Of a stretch of 35,767 bases of DNA, positions 1 to 8,002 are shown in pieces. The notes under the pieces are model-generated. The model did no database searches and had not been told where the DNA came from. It saw only the letters and a list, made by a program, of their open reading frames with translations. The stretch is from positions 1 through 35,767 of the forward strand of contig JAQXVY010000037.1 in assembly GCA_029225165.1 (NCBI GenBank). Direction: 5' to 3'. A program made the translations under genes and the position numbers. Numbering within the stretch: position 1 is the first letter of the stretch; each line of letters starts with the position of its first letter. This stretch comes from Oscillospiraceae bacterium. Its GTDB lineage: Bacteria > Bacillota > Clostridia > Oscillospirales > Acutalibacteraceae.

Positions 1-1
1 T

Positions 2-937
2 TCTTTTTATATGTGTGGTAAAAAGGTGATTTACAAAGAATGGTACTCAGGCGAAGTGTATTCAATTGGGATTGACGGAAAAAACAAAAAGAAAATTTTA
101 GATGCTGGTTATTGCCATTTTCTCGGTGGATATGGTGACGATGTAATTTTTGAATTAAAAGATACAACGGGCATATACAAGTGTGATTCTGAGGGTAAAA
201 TAACCAAAATATTTGATCTTGGAAAAAAAAGATACAGTTGGTGGTATGGCGGATGCAATTATTTGTTTGACGGGAAGATTTACTTTAGGAATCCTGAAAT
301 AAAGAAAAGCTTTGTATATGACCTTAAAACAAAGGAAACAAGGACTGTCAAAATATCTGAACTTGTTATAGGACAAAATCATATGTACTATAAGAACGGA
401 ATGAAGAATCTTATTCAGGTTGATAAAAAAGGAGCGGAGAAAACTGTTGCAAGGATTGTAGGGCATGTTTGTGCCGTGAATAAGGGAGCAACTGTTGTGT
501 ACTCAAAACCTCTTATAATAGGAGATAAAAAGTATAAGACATTTTACAGAAAGACAGAGGGTTTAAAAAATGTTAAGCTTTGCAGAGCAAAGGATATTAG
601 AAAAAAAGCCGAATCTATCTTATCAAACATCAAAAAGTATGATATTAGAGGTATAACAAAATTTAAAATATATGATGTTGTTATTGGCAGAAAGAATGCT
701 TATTTTTCTGTTGACTTCAGTTGCTACGAAAAAGAAGACTTTGGCTCAATAATACTTCCCGTAAACTTAAACACCGGCGAAATCGGGGATGCTGTGAAAT
801 ATTTTATTGATGATGAAGATGATTATGTAATAATGAAAATGGAATATGAAGATGGCTATATCTATTATGAAACAGGAAAATCTTGGGTGGAATGGTATGA
901 CTATGTGCCGGTTTATGGAAGGATAAAAGCATCATAA
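2..937 (+). CDS. C-terminal part of a beta-propeller-like (DUF5050-type) protein, 5' end outside window
   Basis: The reading frame is open from base 2 with no stop before the first ATG at base 11, so the gene probably starts upstream of the window. The visible 311 codons carry repeated short strands of the type YSIGIDGKNKKKIL, GIYKCDSEGKITKIF and DGKIYFRN, with many Tyr/Trp/Gly residues. This pattern resembles the DUF5050/prolow-density-receptor-like propeller repeats found in Clostridia, where such domains often sit behind a signal peptide or a zinc-ribbon and membrane segment. No catalytic motif, membrane segment or anchor is visible in this part. The codon use is more A-rich (many AAA, ATA, GAT) than in the following genes, which could mean a less expressed or accessory gene. 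Function is unknown; the propeller assignment is inference from the repeat pattern only. A strong terminator follows the stop codon. Confidence 0.6.
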   Translation, partial: SFYMCGKKVIYKEWYSGEVYSIGIDGKNKKKILDAGYCHFLGGYGDDVIFELKDTTGIYKCDSEGKITKIFDLGKKRYSWWYGGCNYLFDGKIYFRNPEIKKSFVYDLKTKETRTVKISELVIGQNHMYYKNGMKNLIQVDKKGAEKTVARIVGHVCAVNKGATVVYSKPLIIGDKKYKTFYRKTEGLKNVKLCRAKDIRKKAESILSNIKKYDIRGITKFKIYDVVIGRKNAYFSVDFSCYEKEDFGSIILPVNLNTGEIGDAVKYFIDDEDDYVIMKMEYEDGYIYYETGKSWVEWYDYVPVYGRIKAS

Positions 938-950
938 AAAATAATTAAAG

Positions 951-978
951 AAAGACTTGGGAAACCGAGTCTTTTTTT
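951..978 (+). terminator. Rho-independent terminator of the propeller-like gene
   Basis: An 8-bp stem AGACTTGG/CCGAGTCT with one G-U pair closes on a GAAA tetraloop and is followed at once by seven T residues. It begins 14 bases after the stop codon. Confidence 0.9.
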
Positions 979-979
979 A

Positions 980-1027
980 GCCTCCATTATGTAAAGGGAG
1001 ATGACCGCTTGCGGTGGAGGGTTTGTC
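980..1027 (+). repeat. REP-like palindromic repeat, second family, copy 1
   Basis: GCCTCC and GGGAG arms, then the small palindrome ACCGC-TT-GCGGT, then GGAGGGTTTGTC. The arrangement is a series of short GC-rich hairpins in otherwise AT-rich spacer. The hairpin at 35611-35640 (GGCTCCCTC...GAGGGGGCTG) looks like a related, shortened member. Both lie beside a copy of the TGTCATTCCGAG element. Family membership is inferred by eye from two diverged copies. Confidence 0.45.
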
Positions 1028-1080
1028 CGTAGGCAGTAGTGGTTAAGAAAATATTTAGATAGAAACTATAAACCTACTCT

Positions 1081-1227
1081 TGTCATTCTGAGGGAGCAAA
1101 GCGACTGAAGAATCTGAAAGGATAGCAGTAGTGCATTAACCGATACTATCAGGTTAGATGAAAGTATGACCACCCTAACACAGTAGGTGATAGAGAAAAG
1201 GGATTCCTCGACAAGCTCGGAATGACA
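1081..1227 (+). repeat. MITE-like TGTCATTCCGAG element, full copy A
   Basis: A 147-bp element bounded by inverted ends: TGTCATTCTGAG at the left and CTCGGAATGACA at the right. Internal landmarks are GAATCTGAAAGGATAGCAG, TAGTGCATTAACCGATACTA and GGATTCCTCGACAAGCTCGG. It is the reverse complement of copies D and E and has the same length. It lies between two converging genes and carries no plausible gene of its own. Confidence 0.88.
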
Positions 1228-1263
1228 GGTTGTATGTCATATGTGCTGACCTAACATCATTTA

Positions 1264-1295
1264 ATTCTGCATTTTGCATTCTGCATTTTGCATTC
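1264..1295 (+). repeat. Short tandem repeat, 14-bp unit
   Basis: Two perfect copies of ATTCTGCATTTTGC followed by a partial third unit (ATTC). The spacer 938-1404 therefore holds, in order: a terminator, a REP-like palindrome, the full MITE-like copy A, this tandem repeat and the reverse-strand terminator. No gene is seen in it. Confidence 0.8.
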
Positions 1296-1346
1296 CCATA
1301 AGTACCTACTTCATCAACATTCACTTTTACCTCATAAAAAAATAAA

Positions 1347-1383
1347 CCCCGAAAGCAGAGTGATAAAAAATCTGCTTTCGGGG
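1347..1383 (-). terminator. Terminator of the GH13 gene
   Basis: A perfect 13-bp stem CCCCGAAAGCAGA/TCTGCTTTCGGGG lies 21 bases beyond the GH13 stop. On the minus strand it is followed by a T-rich run (TTTATTTTTTT), as expected for intrinsic termination. Confidence 0.92.
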
Positions 1384-1404
1384 AATTATTTATTTTCATC
1401 AATA

Positions 1405-3267
1405 TTACATTGCAATAAAGGCTGTGCCCCTTGCGGGAACAATTACCCTGCCCTTTACAATTTCTGTACCCATCATTGGCTTTCCGTCATAGATGGCGGC
1501 GGGAATGTCCATAATAACATCCACATCTCCTGTGTTAAAGGCACAGTAAATTCCGCTTTCTTTGTCATATCTCAGGTATGAAAGTACATTGCCCTTTGCG
1601 TAAACAGGCTGAAAATCTCCGTCCCAAAGTGCGGATATTGTCTGCCTCATTGCACCTAAATCGCTGTGCCACTTAACAAGCTCCTTGTCCTCGTTGCCCC
1701 AAGGATAGCAACATCTGTTGAATGGGTCACGGTAGCCCTCCATTCCTGCCTCGTCACCGTAGTAAACGCAGGGGAATCCGGGAAGTGTATACTGTATTCC
1801 TGTTGCAATTCGCATAAGCTCCAAGCCTCTTTTACGCTGTTCCGGAGTCATACGAGTTTCTGACTGCCACTTTCTGTCTCTGCCGTTAAGGGGTTCACCT
1901 GCAAGCATTGTTAAAATTCTCTCGGTGTCGTGGGTGGAAAGTAGATTCATAAGAACCCTGATAACAGGCTTTGGATAGTTTTCAAGAACGCTTAAAATGG
2001 TATCCATTGTATATTTTGAATCGGTACCCTTGCAGTAGTCAAGGATAGCGTTTCTAAACACATAGTTCATAACGGAATCAAGCTGATTGCCAAGGAGGAA
2101 TTTTCTCCTTGCACCGTAGCTTTCCTTGTTAGATGCGTCCTCCCAAACCTCACCTATAACAAAGCCCTCGGGATTTTCTTCCTTTACAGCTCTTCTGAGA
2201 TTTTCAATAAAGGGGTCGGGCAGCTCGTCTGCAACATCAAGTCGCCAGCCGGAGTTACCACAGCGCATCCACTTTCTAACAATACCGTTTTCACCGTTTA
2301 TATATTCGTTAAATGCAGGGTCCTCCTCGTTTACCTCGGGAAGAGTGTAAAATCCCCACCAACTGTTGTAGTTATCAGGCCAATTATTAAATTTGTACCA
2401 GCTGTAATAGGGAGAATTTTTGTCCCTGTAAGCACCGCCGTCACCGTAGTTTCCGCTACGGTTAAAGTACTTTGAGTCGCTTCCTGTGTGGGAATAAACA
2501 CCGTCGTTAATAACGTGAATTCCTATGTTTGACGCCTCTTTGCAAAGAGCTACAAAGTCCTCCTCAGTACCCAGCATAGGGTCAACCTGTGAGTAGTCAC
2601 CTGTATCATAGCGGTGGTTACTGTACGCTTTTGAAATAGGATTGAGGTAAATGCAGGTAACACCTAACTTTTTAAGATAAGGCAGTTTTTCTGTAATACC
2701 CTTTAGGTCGCCCTGGAAAAAGTCTGTGTTGGTGATTTCACCCTGCTCGTTAGGCCACCACTGTGGAAGGCTCTCCCAGTCCTCCATAATAGTAAGGTCT
2801 GTTCTGTTAATCTCTTTCTTTTCACCGCTAAAGCAAAATCTGTCGGGGAAAATCTGGTACATTACACCGCCCACAGGCCACTTTGGTGTTTCAAAGCCCT
2901 TTTTGTAGCAGGTTATCTGCCAAGCTCTGCCCGGAGCCTCTGAAATGCAGGATTTTGTATCTACATCTGTGGGAACAATATACCTGTCACCGTATTGTGT
3001 GCGAAGTCTGAATCCGTGCCAATAAAGTCCAACTCTGTCGGCAACAAAGTCACATTCCCACTTGTCGTAGTCGTTGTCGTGAATTCCAAACCAGTACATC
3101 TTGTGAAATTCCCAGTCGTAGTCCTCGTCAAACTTTATGCACAGCTCGGCATAGGAGCAGTGCAAATCCCTTGGAACACGAATAGTAAGGTGGATTGTAG
3201 TGCCCTGTTCTACCGCACCAAAAGGAGTACGGTAATGTTTGTTTCTGGAGTCGTATGGAATTACCAT
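1405..3267 (-). CDS. Cytoplasmic GH13 alpha-glucosidase/neopullulanase-type enzyme
   Basis: A 620-residue glycoside hydrolase family 13 enzyme that should cleave alpha-glucan or maltodextrin bonds inside the cell. There is no signal peptide. The first ~120 residues form a beta-rich N-terminal module (CBM34-like position, as in neopullulanases). The barrel begins at GGVMYQIFPDRF and shows all four GH13 regions: region I NDGVYSHTG (Tyr instead of the usual Phe), region II GWRLDVADE with nucleophile Asp344, region III GFVIGEVWED with acid/base Glu373, and region IV LLSTHDTER with Asp447. A GTG three codons upstream (3276) is possible, but AGGGTGAT is correctly spaced for the ATG at 3267, so I use that start. 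A clear promoter lies upstream. Likely partner of the secreted amylase at 33135: it would process imported oligosaccharides. Exact bond specificity (neopullulanase, maltogenic amylase or cyclomaltodextrinase) cannot be told by eye. Confidence 0.92.
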   Translation of the reverse strand: MVIPYDSRNKHYRTPFGAVEQGTTIHLTIRVPRDLHCSYAELCIKFDEDYDWEFHKMYWFGIHDNDYDKWECDFVADRVGLYWHGFRLRTQYGDRYIVPTDVDTKSCISEAPGRAWQITCYKKGFETPKWPVGGVMYQIFPDRFCFSGEKKEINRTDLTIMEDWESLPQWWPNEQGEITNTDFFQGDLKGITEKLPYLKKLGVTCIYLNPISKAYSNHRYDTGDYSQVDPMLGTEEDFVALCKEASNIGIHVINDGVYSHTGSDSKYFNRSGNYGDGGAYRDKNSPYYSWYKFNNWPDNYNSWWGFYTLPEVNEEDPAFNEYINGENGIVRKWMRCGNSGWRLDVADELPDPFIENLRRAVKEENPEGFVIGEVWEDASNKESYGARRKFLLGNQLDSVMNYVFRNAILDYCKGTDSKYTMDTILSVLENYPKPVIRVLMNLLSTHDTERILTMLAGEPLNGRDRKWQSETRMTPEQRKRGLELMRIATGIQYTLPGFPCVYYGDEAGMEGYRDPFNRCCYPWGNEDKELVKWHSDLGAMRQTISALWDGDFQPVYAKGNVLSYLRYDKESGIYCAFNTGDVDVIMDIPAAIYDGKPMMGTEIVKGRVIVPARGTAFIAM

Positions 3268-3300
3268 TTCTATCACCCTGTTTTGATAATACTGTAAGCA

Positions 3301-3329
3301 ATTATACTATAATAATGTCTTTTTTTCAA
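3301..3329 (-). promoter_or_regulatory. Sigma-A-type promoter for the GH13 gene
   Basis: On the minus strand TTGAAA (3324-3329) and TATAAT (3301-3306) are separated by exactly 17 bp, about 30 bases upstream of the start codon. Confidence 0.72.
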
Positions 3330-3409
3330 TAAAATATATGTTAGAAAAGTTCGATTTTAAGTAACAAATTAGAAAGAATGATTACAATATTAATACTTTA
3401 CTTTTTCTT

Positions 3410-3441
3410 TTGACATATTAACACTATAATGAGAGTATAGA
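3410..3441 (+). promoter_or_regulatory. Possible zapA promoter elements, spacing unclear
   Basis: TTGACA (3410-3415) and TATAAT (3425-3430) are both perfect hexamers but only 9 bp apart, so they cannot form one sigma-A promoter. TATAGA at 3436-3441 would give 20 bp with the same -35. Some promoter is expected here because the divergent GH13 gene ends the previous unit. Confidence 0.35.
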
Positions 3442-3489
3442 AAATATCGTTTAGTTTAGAAAATACGGTTTGCGAAAGGTTGTGTCGAT

Positions 3490-3951
3490 ATGGACAGACA
3501 GATTATTTTTGTGGGAGGAAAGAGGTTTACTATCGTTACTGACGAAAGCGAAGCCTATATGAAAAAGCTGGTTGAAAGAGTTGACACAAGGCTAAAGTCA
3601 ATTATTTCCTCAAACCCAAAGTTAGATAAGGATTCAGCCGCCATACTTGCCTCTTTGGACTACTGTGACGAGGAGTACAAGCTACGCAAAAATCTTGATG
3701 ATGTCAAGGAGCAGATTAAGGATTACATTGAGGATACTGCAAGACTTCACAAAGAAATTTCCCGATTAAAGGCAGAAAACATAATTTTGCAGGACAAGAT
3801 TAACAAAATACTCAACATCACTCCAACAGAGGACAACAAGGCACAGCCAAAGGAAAAGAAAATTATAGCAACAGGCAAAATAGAAAATTCTGTTCCGAAA
3901 ATTTTAGACGGCGCTGTTCAGCAAAGCCTTTTTAACAATGAAAAAAATTGA
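3490..3951 (+). CDS. zapA: Cell division protein ZapA
   Basis: A 153-residue ZapA-family protein, which bundles FtsZ protofilaments at midcell. The N-terminal globular domain (about 1-65) has the family pattern: I-F-V-x-G-x-R-F-T-I near the start, then LVERVDTRLKSI, then an alanine/leucine-rich helix AAILASLDYCDEEYKL. Residues about 70-110 form a coiled coil (KEQIKDYIEDTARLHKEISR), matching the dimerising helix of ZapA. The last 40 residues are Lys/Glu-rich and look disordered; they make the protein longer than the ~90-110 residues of many homologues. It overlaps the next gene by 14 bp, which suggests translational coupling with the U32 protein, a neighbour pair common in Clostridia. Confidence 0.88.
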   Translation: MDRQIIFVGGKRFTIVTDESEAYMKKLVERVDTRLKSIISSNPKLDKDSAAILASLDYCDEEYKLRKNLDDVKEQIKDYIEDTARLHKEISRLKAENIILQDKINKILNITPTEDNKAQPKEKKIIATGKIENSVPKILDGAVQQSLFNNEKN

Positions 3952-5989
3952 GATTTTAGCTCCCTGCGGAGGTATTGACTCTGTAATCAGCAGTGTAAAC
4001 AGCGGTGCAGACGCAATATACCTTGGACTTAAGGACTTTTCCGCAAGGAAGGATGCAAAAAATTTTACAATTGACGAGCTTAAACAGACTGTTTCCTACT
4101 GCCACATCAGAGGGGTAAAGGTGTATGTAACAATGAACACCCTGATTTTTGACAGCGAAATGAAGTCAGCGCTTGAAACTGTAAAAAAGGCAGTAGAATG
4201 CAACATTGACGCATTAATTGTACAGGATATAGGCTTTGCCGGTCTTGTGAGGAAAGCCTGTCCAAAGCTACCCTTGCACGGTTCAACACAGATGAGTATT
4301 CACACCCTCAGCGGGGCAAAAATGCTGAAGAAAATGGGCTTTAAAAGGGTTGTTTTAAGCCGTGAAATGTCAAGAGATGAGATAAAGTACATTGCAGATA
4401 ACTGTGATATTGAGTTAGAGGTTTTTGTACACGGAGCCCTTTGTATGAGTGTCAGCGGTCAGTGTTACTTTTCCGCAATGCTTGGCGGTCGAAGCGGTAA
4501 CAGAGGCCGTTGCGCCCAGACCTGTCGACTTCCCTTTAAGGTTAAGGGCAACGACCACGCACTTAGCCTAAAGGATAATTCTATCATTGATTACATTGAC
4601 GATATGGCTGAAATCGGCATAACCTCGGCAAAAATTGAGGGCAGAATGAAACGCCCCGAATATGTGTCATCGGCTGTTCGTGCCTGTTACGAAAAGAGGG
4701 AAAAGGGTTTTATTTCCCAAAAAACATTGGAAAATTTACGAAATGTTTTTTCCCGAACAGGCTTTACACAGGGCTATTACACAGGTAAACTGGGCAGGGA
4801 AATGTTTGGTTTTCGCAAAAGAGAGGATGTAGTATCCGCAACAGAAAGCCTTTTTAAAGAAATTCGCAATTCCTATAAGGACGAAATGCCAAGGGTTGCC
4901 CTTAAGGGAAAATTTACTGCAAGGCTTGGAGAAAATCCAACTTTTGAAATCACAGACGGTGAAAACACAGTTGTTGTAAGGGGAGAAGAAAAGGCAGAAA
5001 TAGCCATAAAACTCCCACTTGACAGAGAAAAGGCTGAAAAACAACTTTCAAAAACAGGAGGAACGCCCTTTTATTTTGACAATATTTCCACAGAAATTGA
5101 GGATAATATAAGTATCCCCCTTTCATCCCTTAACAAGCTAAGGCGAAATGCCTTGGATGAAATTGCAGACAAGAGGGATTTTTCCCACAACTACACCTTT
5201 ACAATGCCAAGCCTTGACATAACACCTGCAAACCAAAGAATTACGGAAAAAAGGGCAGAGGTTAAGAAAATTGACAGCAATATAAGTACAGAATATGACC
5301 TTGTGTATGTTCCCATTGACTCAAAGGATGAGGATATTTCTTACCTGAAGTCAAAAGGTATTGAGGTTGGCGTGTCTGTGCCACGAGGACTTTTTGGCAG
5401 AGAAGAAAAAGTCATCGGCAGATTAAAGGAGCTTAAGGAAAAGGGAATAAATCATCTGCTGTGCAACAACCTTGGGGCTGTGTATTTTGGCAAAGAGCTT
5501 GGATTTAAGGTACACGGCGGAGAATTTCTCAACCTTACCAACACATTTTCCTTAATTTGGGCAGAGGCTTACGGACTTGAGGATGTAACCCTATCCATTG
5601 AGCTTACTGTGGAGCAGATTAACGCACTGGGGGGAAATATAAGGAGAGGTGTTGTCACATACGGATATATTCCCCTTATGCTCACCAGAAACTGCCCTGT
5701 TAAAAGCGGAAATGAGAATTGTACAACTTGCAAAAAAAGAGGAAAAATGCAAGACCGTAAGAATTACCAATTTTCCCTATTTTGCGACGGAAATTGCACT
5801 GAGGTGCTAAATTCGGTACCGCTTTTAATTCCTGAAAGGAATAAAAAAGAGTTTTTCACATTTTTCACAACGGACAGGTTCTATGTGGAAAACTATGTGG
5901 AAAAAGTGGAAAACTACAAGGGAAACCATAGTAAAACTCTGGAAAAAGTTAATTTTACCCGTGGATTGTATTATCGTGGGGTTAAATAA
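3938..5989 (+). CDS. U32-family protein, RlhA/YhbU-like (probable RNA hydroxylase, formerly collagenase-like peptidase)
   Basis: A 683-residue U32-family protein. The TIM-barrel-like N-terminus starts IEILAPCGGIDSV, and the U32 signature EVFVHGALCMSVSGQCYFS covers residues 161-179, with Cys169 and Cys176 followed by Cys192 and Cys196 (GRCAQTC), a likely Fe-S ligand set. The middle and C-terminal part match the length of the DUF3656-containing branch. A further Cys group (CPVKSGNENCTTCKKRG) lies near residues 587-603. Known members of this branch are RlhA, needed for hydroxylation of a 23S rRNA cytidine, and TrhP, needed for tRNA U34 hydroxylation; older annotations call them collagenases. Which RNA is modified cannot be decided here. 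It starts inside the end of zapA without its own spacer, so expression is probably coupled. Confidence 0.87.
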   Translation: MKKIEILAPCGGIDSVISSVNSGADAIYLGLKDFSARKDAKNFTIDELKQTVSYCHIRGVKVYVTMNTLIFDSEMKSALETVKKAVECNIDALIVQDIGFAGLVRKACPKLPLHGSTQMSIHTLSGAKMLKKMGFKRVVLSREMSRDEIKYIADNCDIELEVFVHGALCMSVSGQCYFSAMLGGRSGNRGRCAQTCRLPFKVKGNDHALSLKDNSIIDYIDDMAEIGITSAKIEGRMKRPEYVSSAVRACYEKREKGFISQKTLENLRNVFSRTGFTQGYYTGKLGREMFGFRKREDVVSATESLFKEIRNSYKDEMPRVALKGKFTARLGENPTFEITDGENTVVVRGEEKAEIAIKLPLDREKAEKQLSKTGGTPFYFDNISTEIEDNISIPLSSLNKLRRNALDEIADKRDFSHNYTFTMPSLDITPANQRITEKRAEVKKIDSNISTEYDLVYVPIDSKDEDISYLKSKGIEVGVSVPRGLFGREEKVIGRLKELKEKGINHLLCNNLGAVYFGKELGFKVHGGEFLNLTNTFSLIWAEAYGLEDVTLSIELTVEQINALGGNIRRGVVTYGYIPLMLTRNCPVKSGNENCTTCKKRGKMQDRKNYQFSLFCDGNCTEVLNSVPLLIPERNKKEFFTFFTTDRFYVENYVEKVENYKGNHSKTLEKVNFTRGLYYRGVK

Positions 5990-6060
5990 TGTGAAAAACT
6001 TTATATTTTGTTAAAAGAATATTTATGTGGAAAACTTTTATTTTCTGTTACAGAATTAAT

Positions 6061-6089
6061 TTGTGAAGTGTTTATTAACAGTTTATAAT
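6061..6089 (+). promoter_or_regulatory. Promoter for dut
   Basis: TTGTGA (6061-6066), 17 bp, TATAAT (6084-6089), followed by an ~80-base leader that ends in the site AGGAAGGTG before dut. Nothing else is recognised in 5990-6172, which is very AT-rich. Confidence 0.58.
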
Positions 6090-6172
6090 TATATTATTTT
6101 AAAGAATTTATATAGAGAATTAAGAGCGTAAAAATGCAAGATAATATAGATTTTTGCAGGAAGGTGAAGTAA

Positions 6173-6616
6173 ATGGAAACATTAAAGATAAAAAGGCTAC
6201 GAAAGGATGCCAAAATCCCAAAAAGGGCAACTCCCGGCTCGGCAGGTATGGACTTGTGCGCCTGTATTGAACAGGAGGTCACAATAAACCCCGGCGATTT
6301 GGTGATTATTCCAACAGGAATAGCCATTGCTCTGCCCTCAAATAAATATATGGCAAACATCTATGCCCGTAGCGGATTGGGAGTGAAACACGGAATTTGC
6401 CTTTCTAACGGTGTGGGTGTTGTTGACAGCGACTACCGAGGTGAGGTTTGCGTTGGTCTTTGTAATGTTTCAAAAAAACCATACACCATAACACCGGGAG
6501 AAAGAGTTGCCCAGCTTGTGACTCAACCTGTTTCTGTTATGGAAACTGAAGAGGTGGATGAATTGGACGACACTTCCCGAGGGGAAGGTGGCTTTGGCTC
6601 AACAGGAAAAAAATAA
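6173..6616 (+). CDS. dut: Deoxyuridine 5'-triphosphate nucleotidohydrolase (dUTPase)
   Basis: A 147-residue trimeric dUTPase, which hydrolyses dUTP to dUMP and pyrophosphate, keeping uracil out of DNA and feeding dTMP synthesis. All five family motifs are visible: I PGSAGMDL (residues 21-28), II ARSGLGVKHG (65-74), III GVGVVDSDYRGEV (80-92, with the catalytic Asp and the uracil-contacting region), IV PGERVAQLV (108-116) and V RGEGGFGSTG (136-145, the flexible arm that closes over the phosphates). Length is normal. The start is fixed by AGGAAGGTG seven bases upstream. It stands alone between its own promoter and the mreB promoter. Confidence 0.96.
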   Translation: METLKIKRLRKDAKIPKRATPGSAGMDLCACIEQEVTINPGDLVIIPTGIAIALPSNKYMANIYARSGLGVKHGICLSNGVGVVDSDYRGEVCVGLCNVSKKPYTITPGERVAQLVTQPVSVMETEEVDELDDTSRGEGGFGSTGKK

Positions 6617-6649
6617 TTTTCTGCGCCTGCTTAATACCCCTTATTGCAG

Positions 6650-6678
6650 TTGAAAATTACAAATTTTTAGGGTATAAT
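6650..6678 (+). promoter_or_regulatory. Promoter for the mreB-mreC-mreD-mrdA cluster
   Basis: TTGAAA (6650-6655), exactly 17 bp, TATAAT (6673-6678). It lies 47 bases before the mreB start and is one of the best sigma-A matches in the window. Confidence 0.78.
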
Positions 6679-6725
6679 ATTTTGGAAAAATCACATTGAA
6701 AGATTGTGAAAGGTAGATTGATAAT

Positions 6726-7733
6726 ATGTTTACTAAAGACATTGGTATAGATTTGGGAACAGCCAACACCCTTGTTTATATGAAGGGAAAGGGAATTGTC
6801 CTTCGTGAACCCTCTGTTGTAGCTGTTGATATTCGTCAGGACACCGTACTTGCAGTTGGCGCTCAGGCTAAGGAGATGATAGGCAGAACTCCCGGCTCTA
6901 TTGCCGCCATAAGACCTCTTAAGGACGGAGTTATTGCCGACTTTGAGATTACGGCAATTATGCTGAAGCACTTTATCCGCAAGGTTGTTCACAGCAACTT
7001 TTTCTCCCGTCCGAGGATAGTTATCTGTATTCCAAGCGGGGTAACACAGGTTGAAAGACGAGCAGTTGAGGACGCCGCCTTACAGGCAGGAGGTAAGAAT
7101 GTAGAGCTTATTGAGGAGCCTATGGCTGCCGCTATCGGTGCAGGACTCCCTGTTGCAGAGCCAACAGGCAGTATGGTTGTTGACATTGGCGGAGGTACAT
7201 CCGAGGTTGCAGTAATTTCCCTTGGTGACATTGTTGCCCACAATTCCGTAAGAGTTGCCGGTGACAAATTTGACGAGGCAATTATGACATACATCAAGAA
7301 GAAGTACGGTCTTACCATAGGTGAAAGGACAGCTGAGGAGATTAAAATGGAAATCGGCTCTGCCTTTCCTCACGAAAACGAGGGCAGTATGACAATCAAG
7401 GGCAGAAATACCATTGACGGACTTCCAAAGGATGTTACCATTACAGCAGAAGAGGTGAGGAATGCACTTGCATCTCCCCTTGCTGCGATTATCGACGGCG
7501 TGCTTGACACCCTTGAAAAAACTCCGCCGGAGCTTGCCGCCGACATAATAGACAGAGGAATTACGCTCACAGGCGGCGGAGCATTACTAAAGGGCATTGA
7601 TTTGCTTGTAAGCAAGCAGACAGGTATTCCTGTACACATTGCAGACAGACCTCTTGACTGCGTAGCAGACGGTGCAGGTAAAAGGCTTGAAACAGTAATG
7701 CCAAAGGAATACTATCGTGACAGAAGAAGATAA
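6726..7733 (+). CDS. mreB: Rod-shape-determining actin homologue MreB/Mbl
   Basis: A 335-residue bacterial actin that forms membrane-bound filaments guiding lateral wall synthesis. Phosphate-1 motif [13 protein letters not shown] near the N-terminus, phosphate-2 [17 protein letters not shown] around residues 155-171, and the adenosine region [12 protein letters not shown] near 280 are all present, as is the MreB-typical [14 protein letters not shown]. The N-terminal MFTKDIGID is the usual short lead-in. It is followed by mreC, mreD and a class B PBP, the classical elongasome order. The 298-bp gap to mreC is unusual for this operon and contains a hairpin and a repeat insertion. Whether this is MreB or its paralogue Mbl is settled in favour of MreB by the mreC/mreD neighbours. 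Confidence 0.95.
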   Translation: MFTKDIGIDLGTANTLVYMKGKGIVLREPSVVAVDIRQDTVLAVGAQAKEMIGRTPGSIAAIRPLKDGVIADFEITAIMLKHFIRKVVHSNFFSRPRIVICIPSGVTQVERRAVEDAALQAGGKNVELIEEPMAAAIGAGLPVAEPTGSMVVDIGGGTSEVAVISLGDIVAHNSVRVAGDKFDEAIMTYIKKKYGLTIGERTAEEIKMEIGSAFPHENEGSMTIKGRNTIDGLPKDVTITAEEVRNALASPLAAIIDGVLDTLEKTPPELAADIIDRGITLTGGGALLKGIDLLVSKQTGIPVHIADRPLDCVADGAGKRLETVMPKEYYRDRRR

Positions 7734-7751
7734 AAGGTAAAAGAGATAAAA

Positions 7752-7776
7752 AACCCCACAATTTTGTTGTGGGGTT
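7752..7776 (+). terminator. Hairpin after mreB, possible partial terminator
   Basis: A 10-bp perfect stem AACCCCACAA/TTGTGGGGTT with a 5-base loop lies 19 bases after mreB. On the plus strand the tail is ATGGTTATATAAC, a poor U-tract; the good T-run is on the minus strand. It may only reduce read-through into mreC, or stabilise the mreB 3' end. Confidence 0.55.
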
Positions 7777-7811
7777 ATGGTTATATAACATAAACAAAGG
7801 TTTCATCGGAA

Positions 7812-8002
7812 GAGCAATGTCGTCAACTTAAGATTATTTACACACCACACTATGTTAGAGAAATCGTACTTTCCTGTAACCTGATAGTGTCGATTAATAC
7901 ACTACTGCTATCCTTTCAGATTCCTCGCTACGCTCGGAATGACAGCGTTGGTGTTCGGAATGACAGTGTAGTGGATTTTTCCTTAAGCTGACGACATTGC
8001 TC
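7812..8002. repeat. Long inverted repeat flanking the insertion between mreB and mreC
   Basis: The 21-bp arm at 7812-7832 (GAGCAATGTCGTCAACTTAA plus G) is the reverse complement of 7982-8002 with one mismatch. The arms enclose 149 bp that include the truncated TGTCATTCCGAG element. The whole 191-bp unit makes up most of the mreB-mreC spacer. Confidence 0.85.
7851..7944 (-). repeat. MITE-like TGTCATTCCGAG element, truncated copy B
   Basis: It matches the core and right half of copies D and E (CTTTCCTGTAACCTGATAGTG, CACTACTGCTATCC, CAGATTCCTCG) and ends CTCGGAATGACA at 7944. The opposite end is missing or degenerate. A second end-like CGGAATGACA follows at 7957-7966. Its internal hairpin TAGTGT/ACACTA is the only fully paired one among the copies. 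Confidence 0.82.

Noticed and set aside
1264..1295. CRISPR-like repeat
   Set aside because: Two 14-bp units without spacers, no cas genes in the window; a simple tandem repeat.
1175..1402. Open frame on the minus strand across copy A and the tandem repeat
   Set aside because: It is made of repeat sequence (peptides such as RMQNAELN and SFRACRGIPFL recur as translated noise in many genomes) and has no ribosome binding site.
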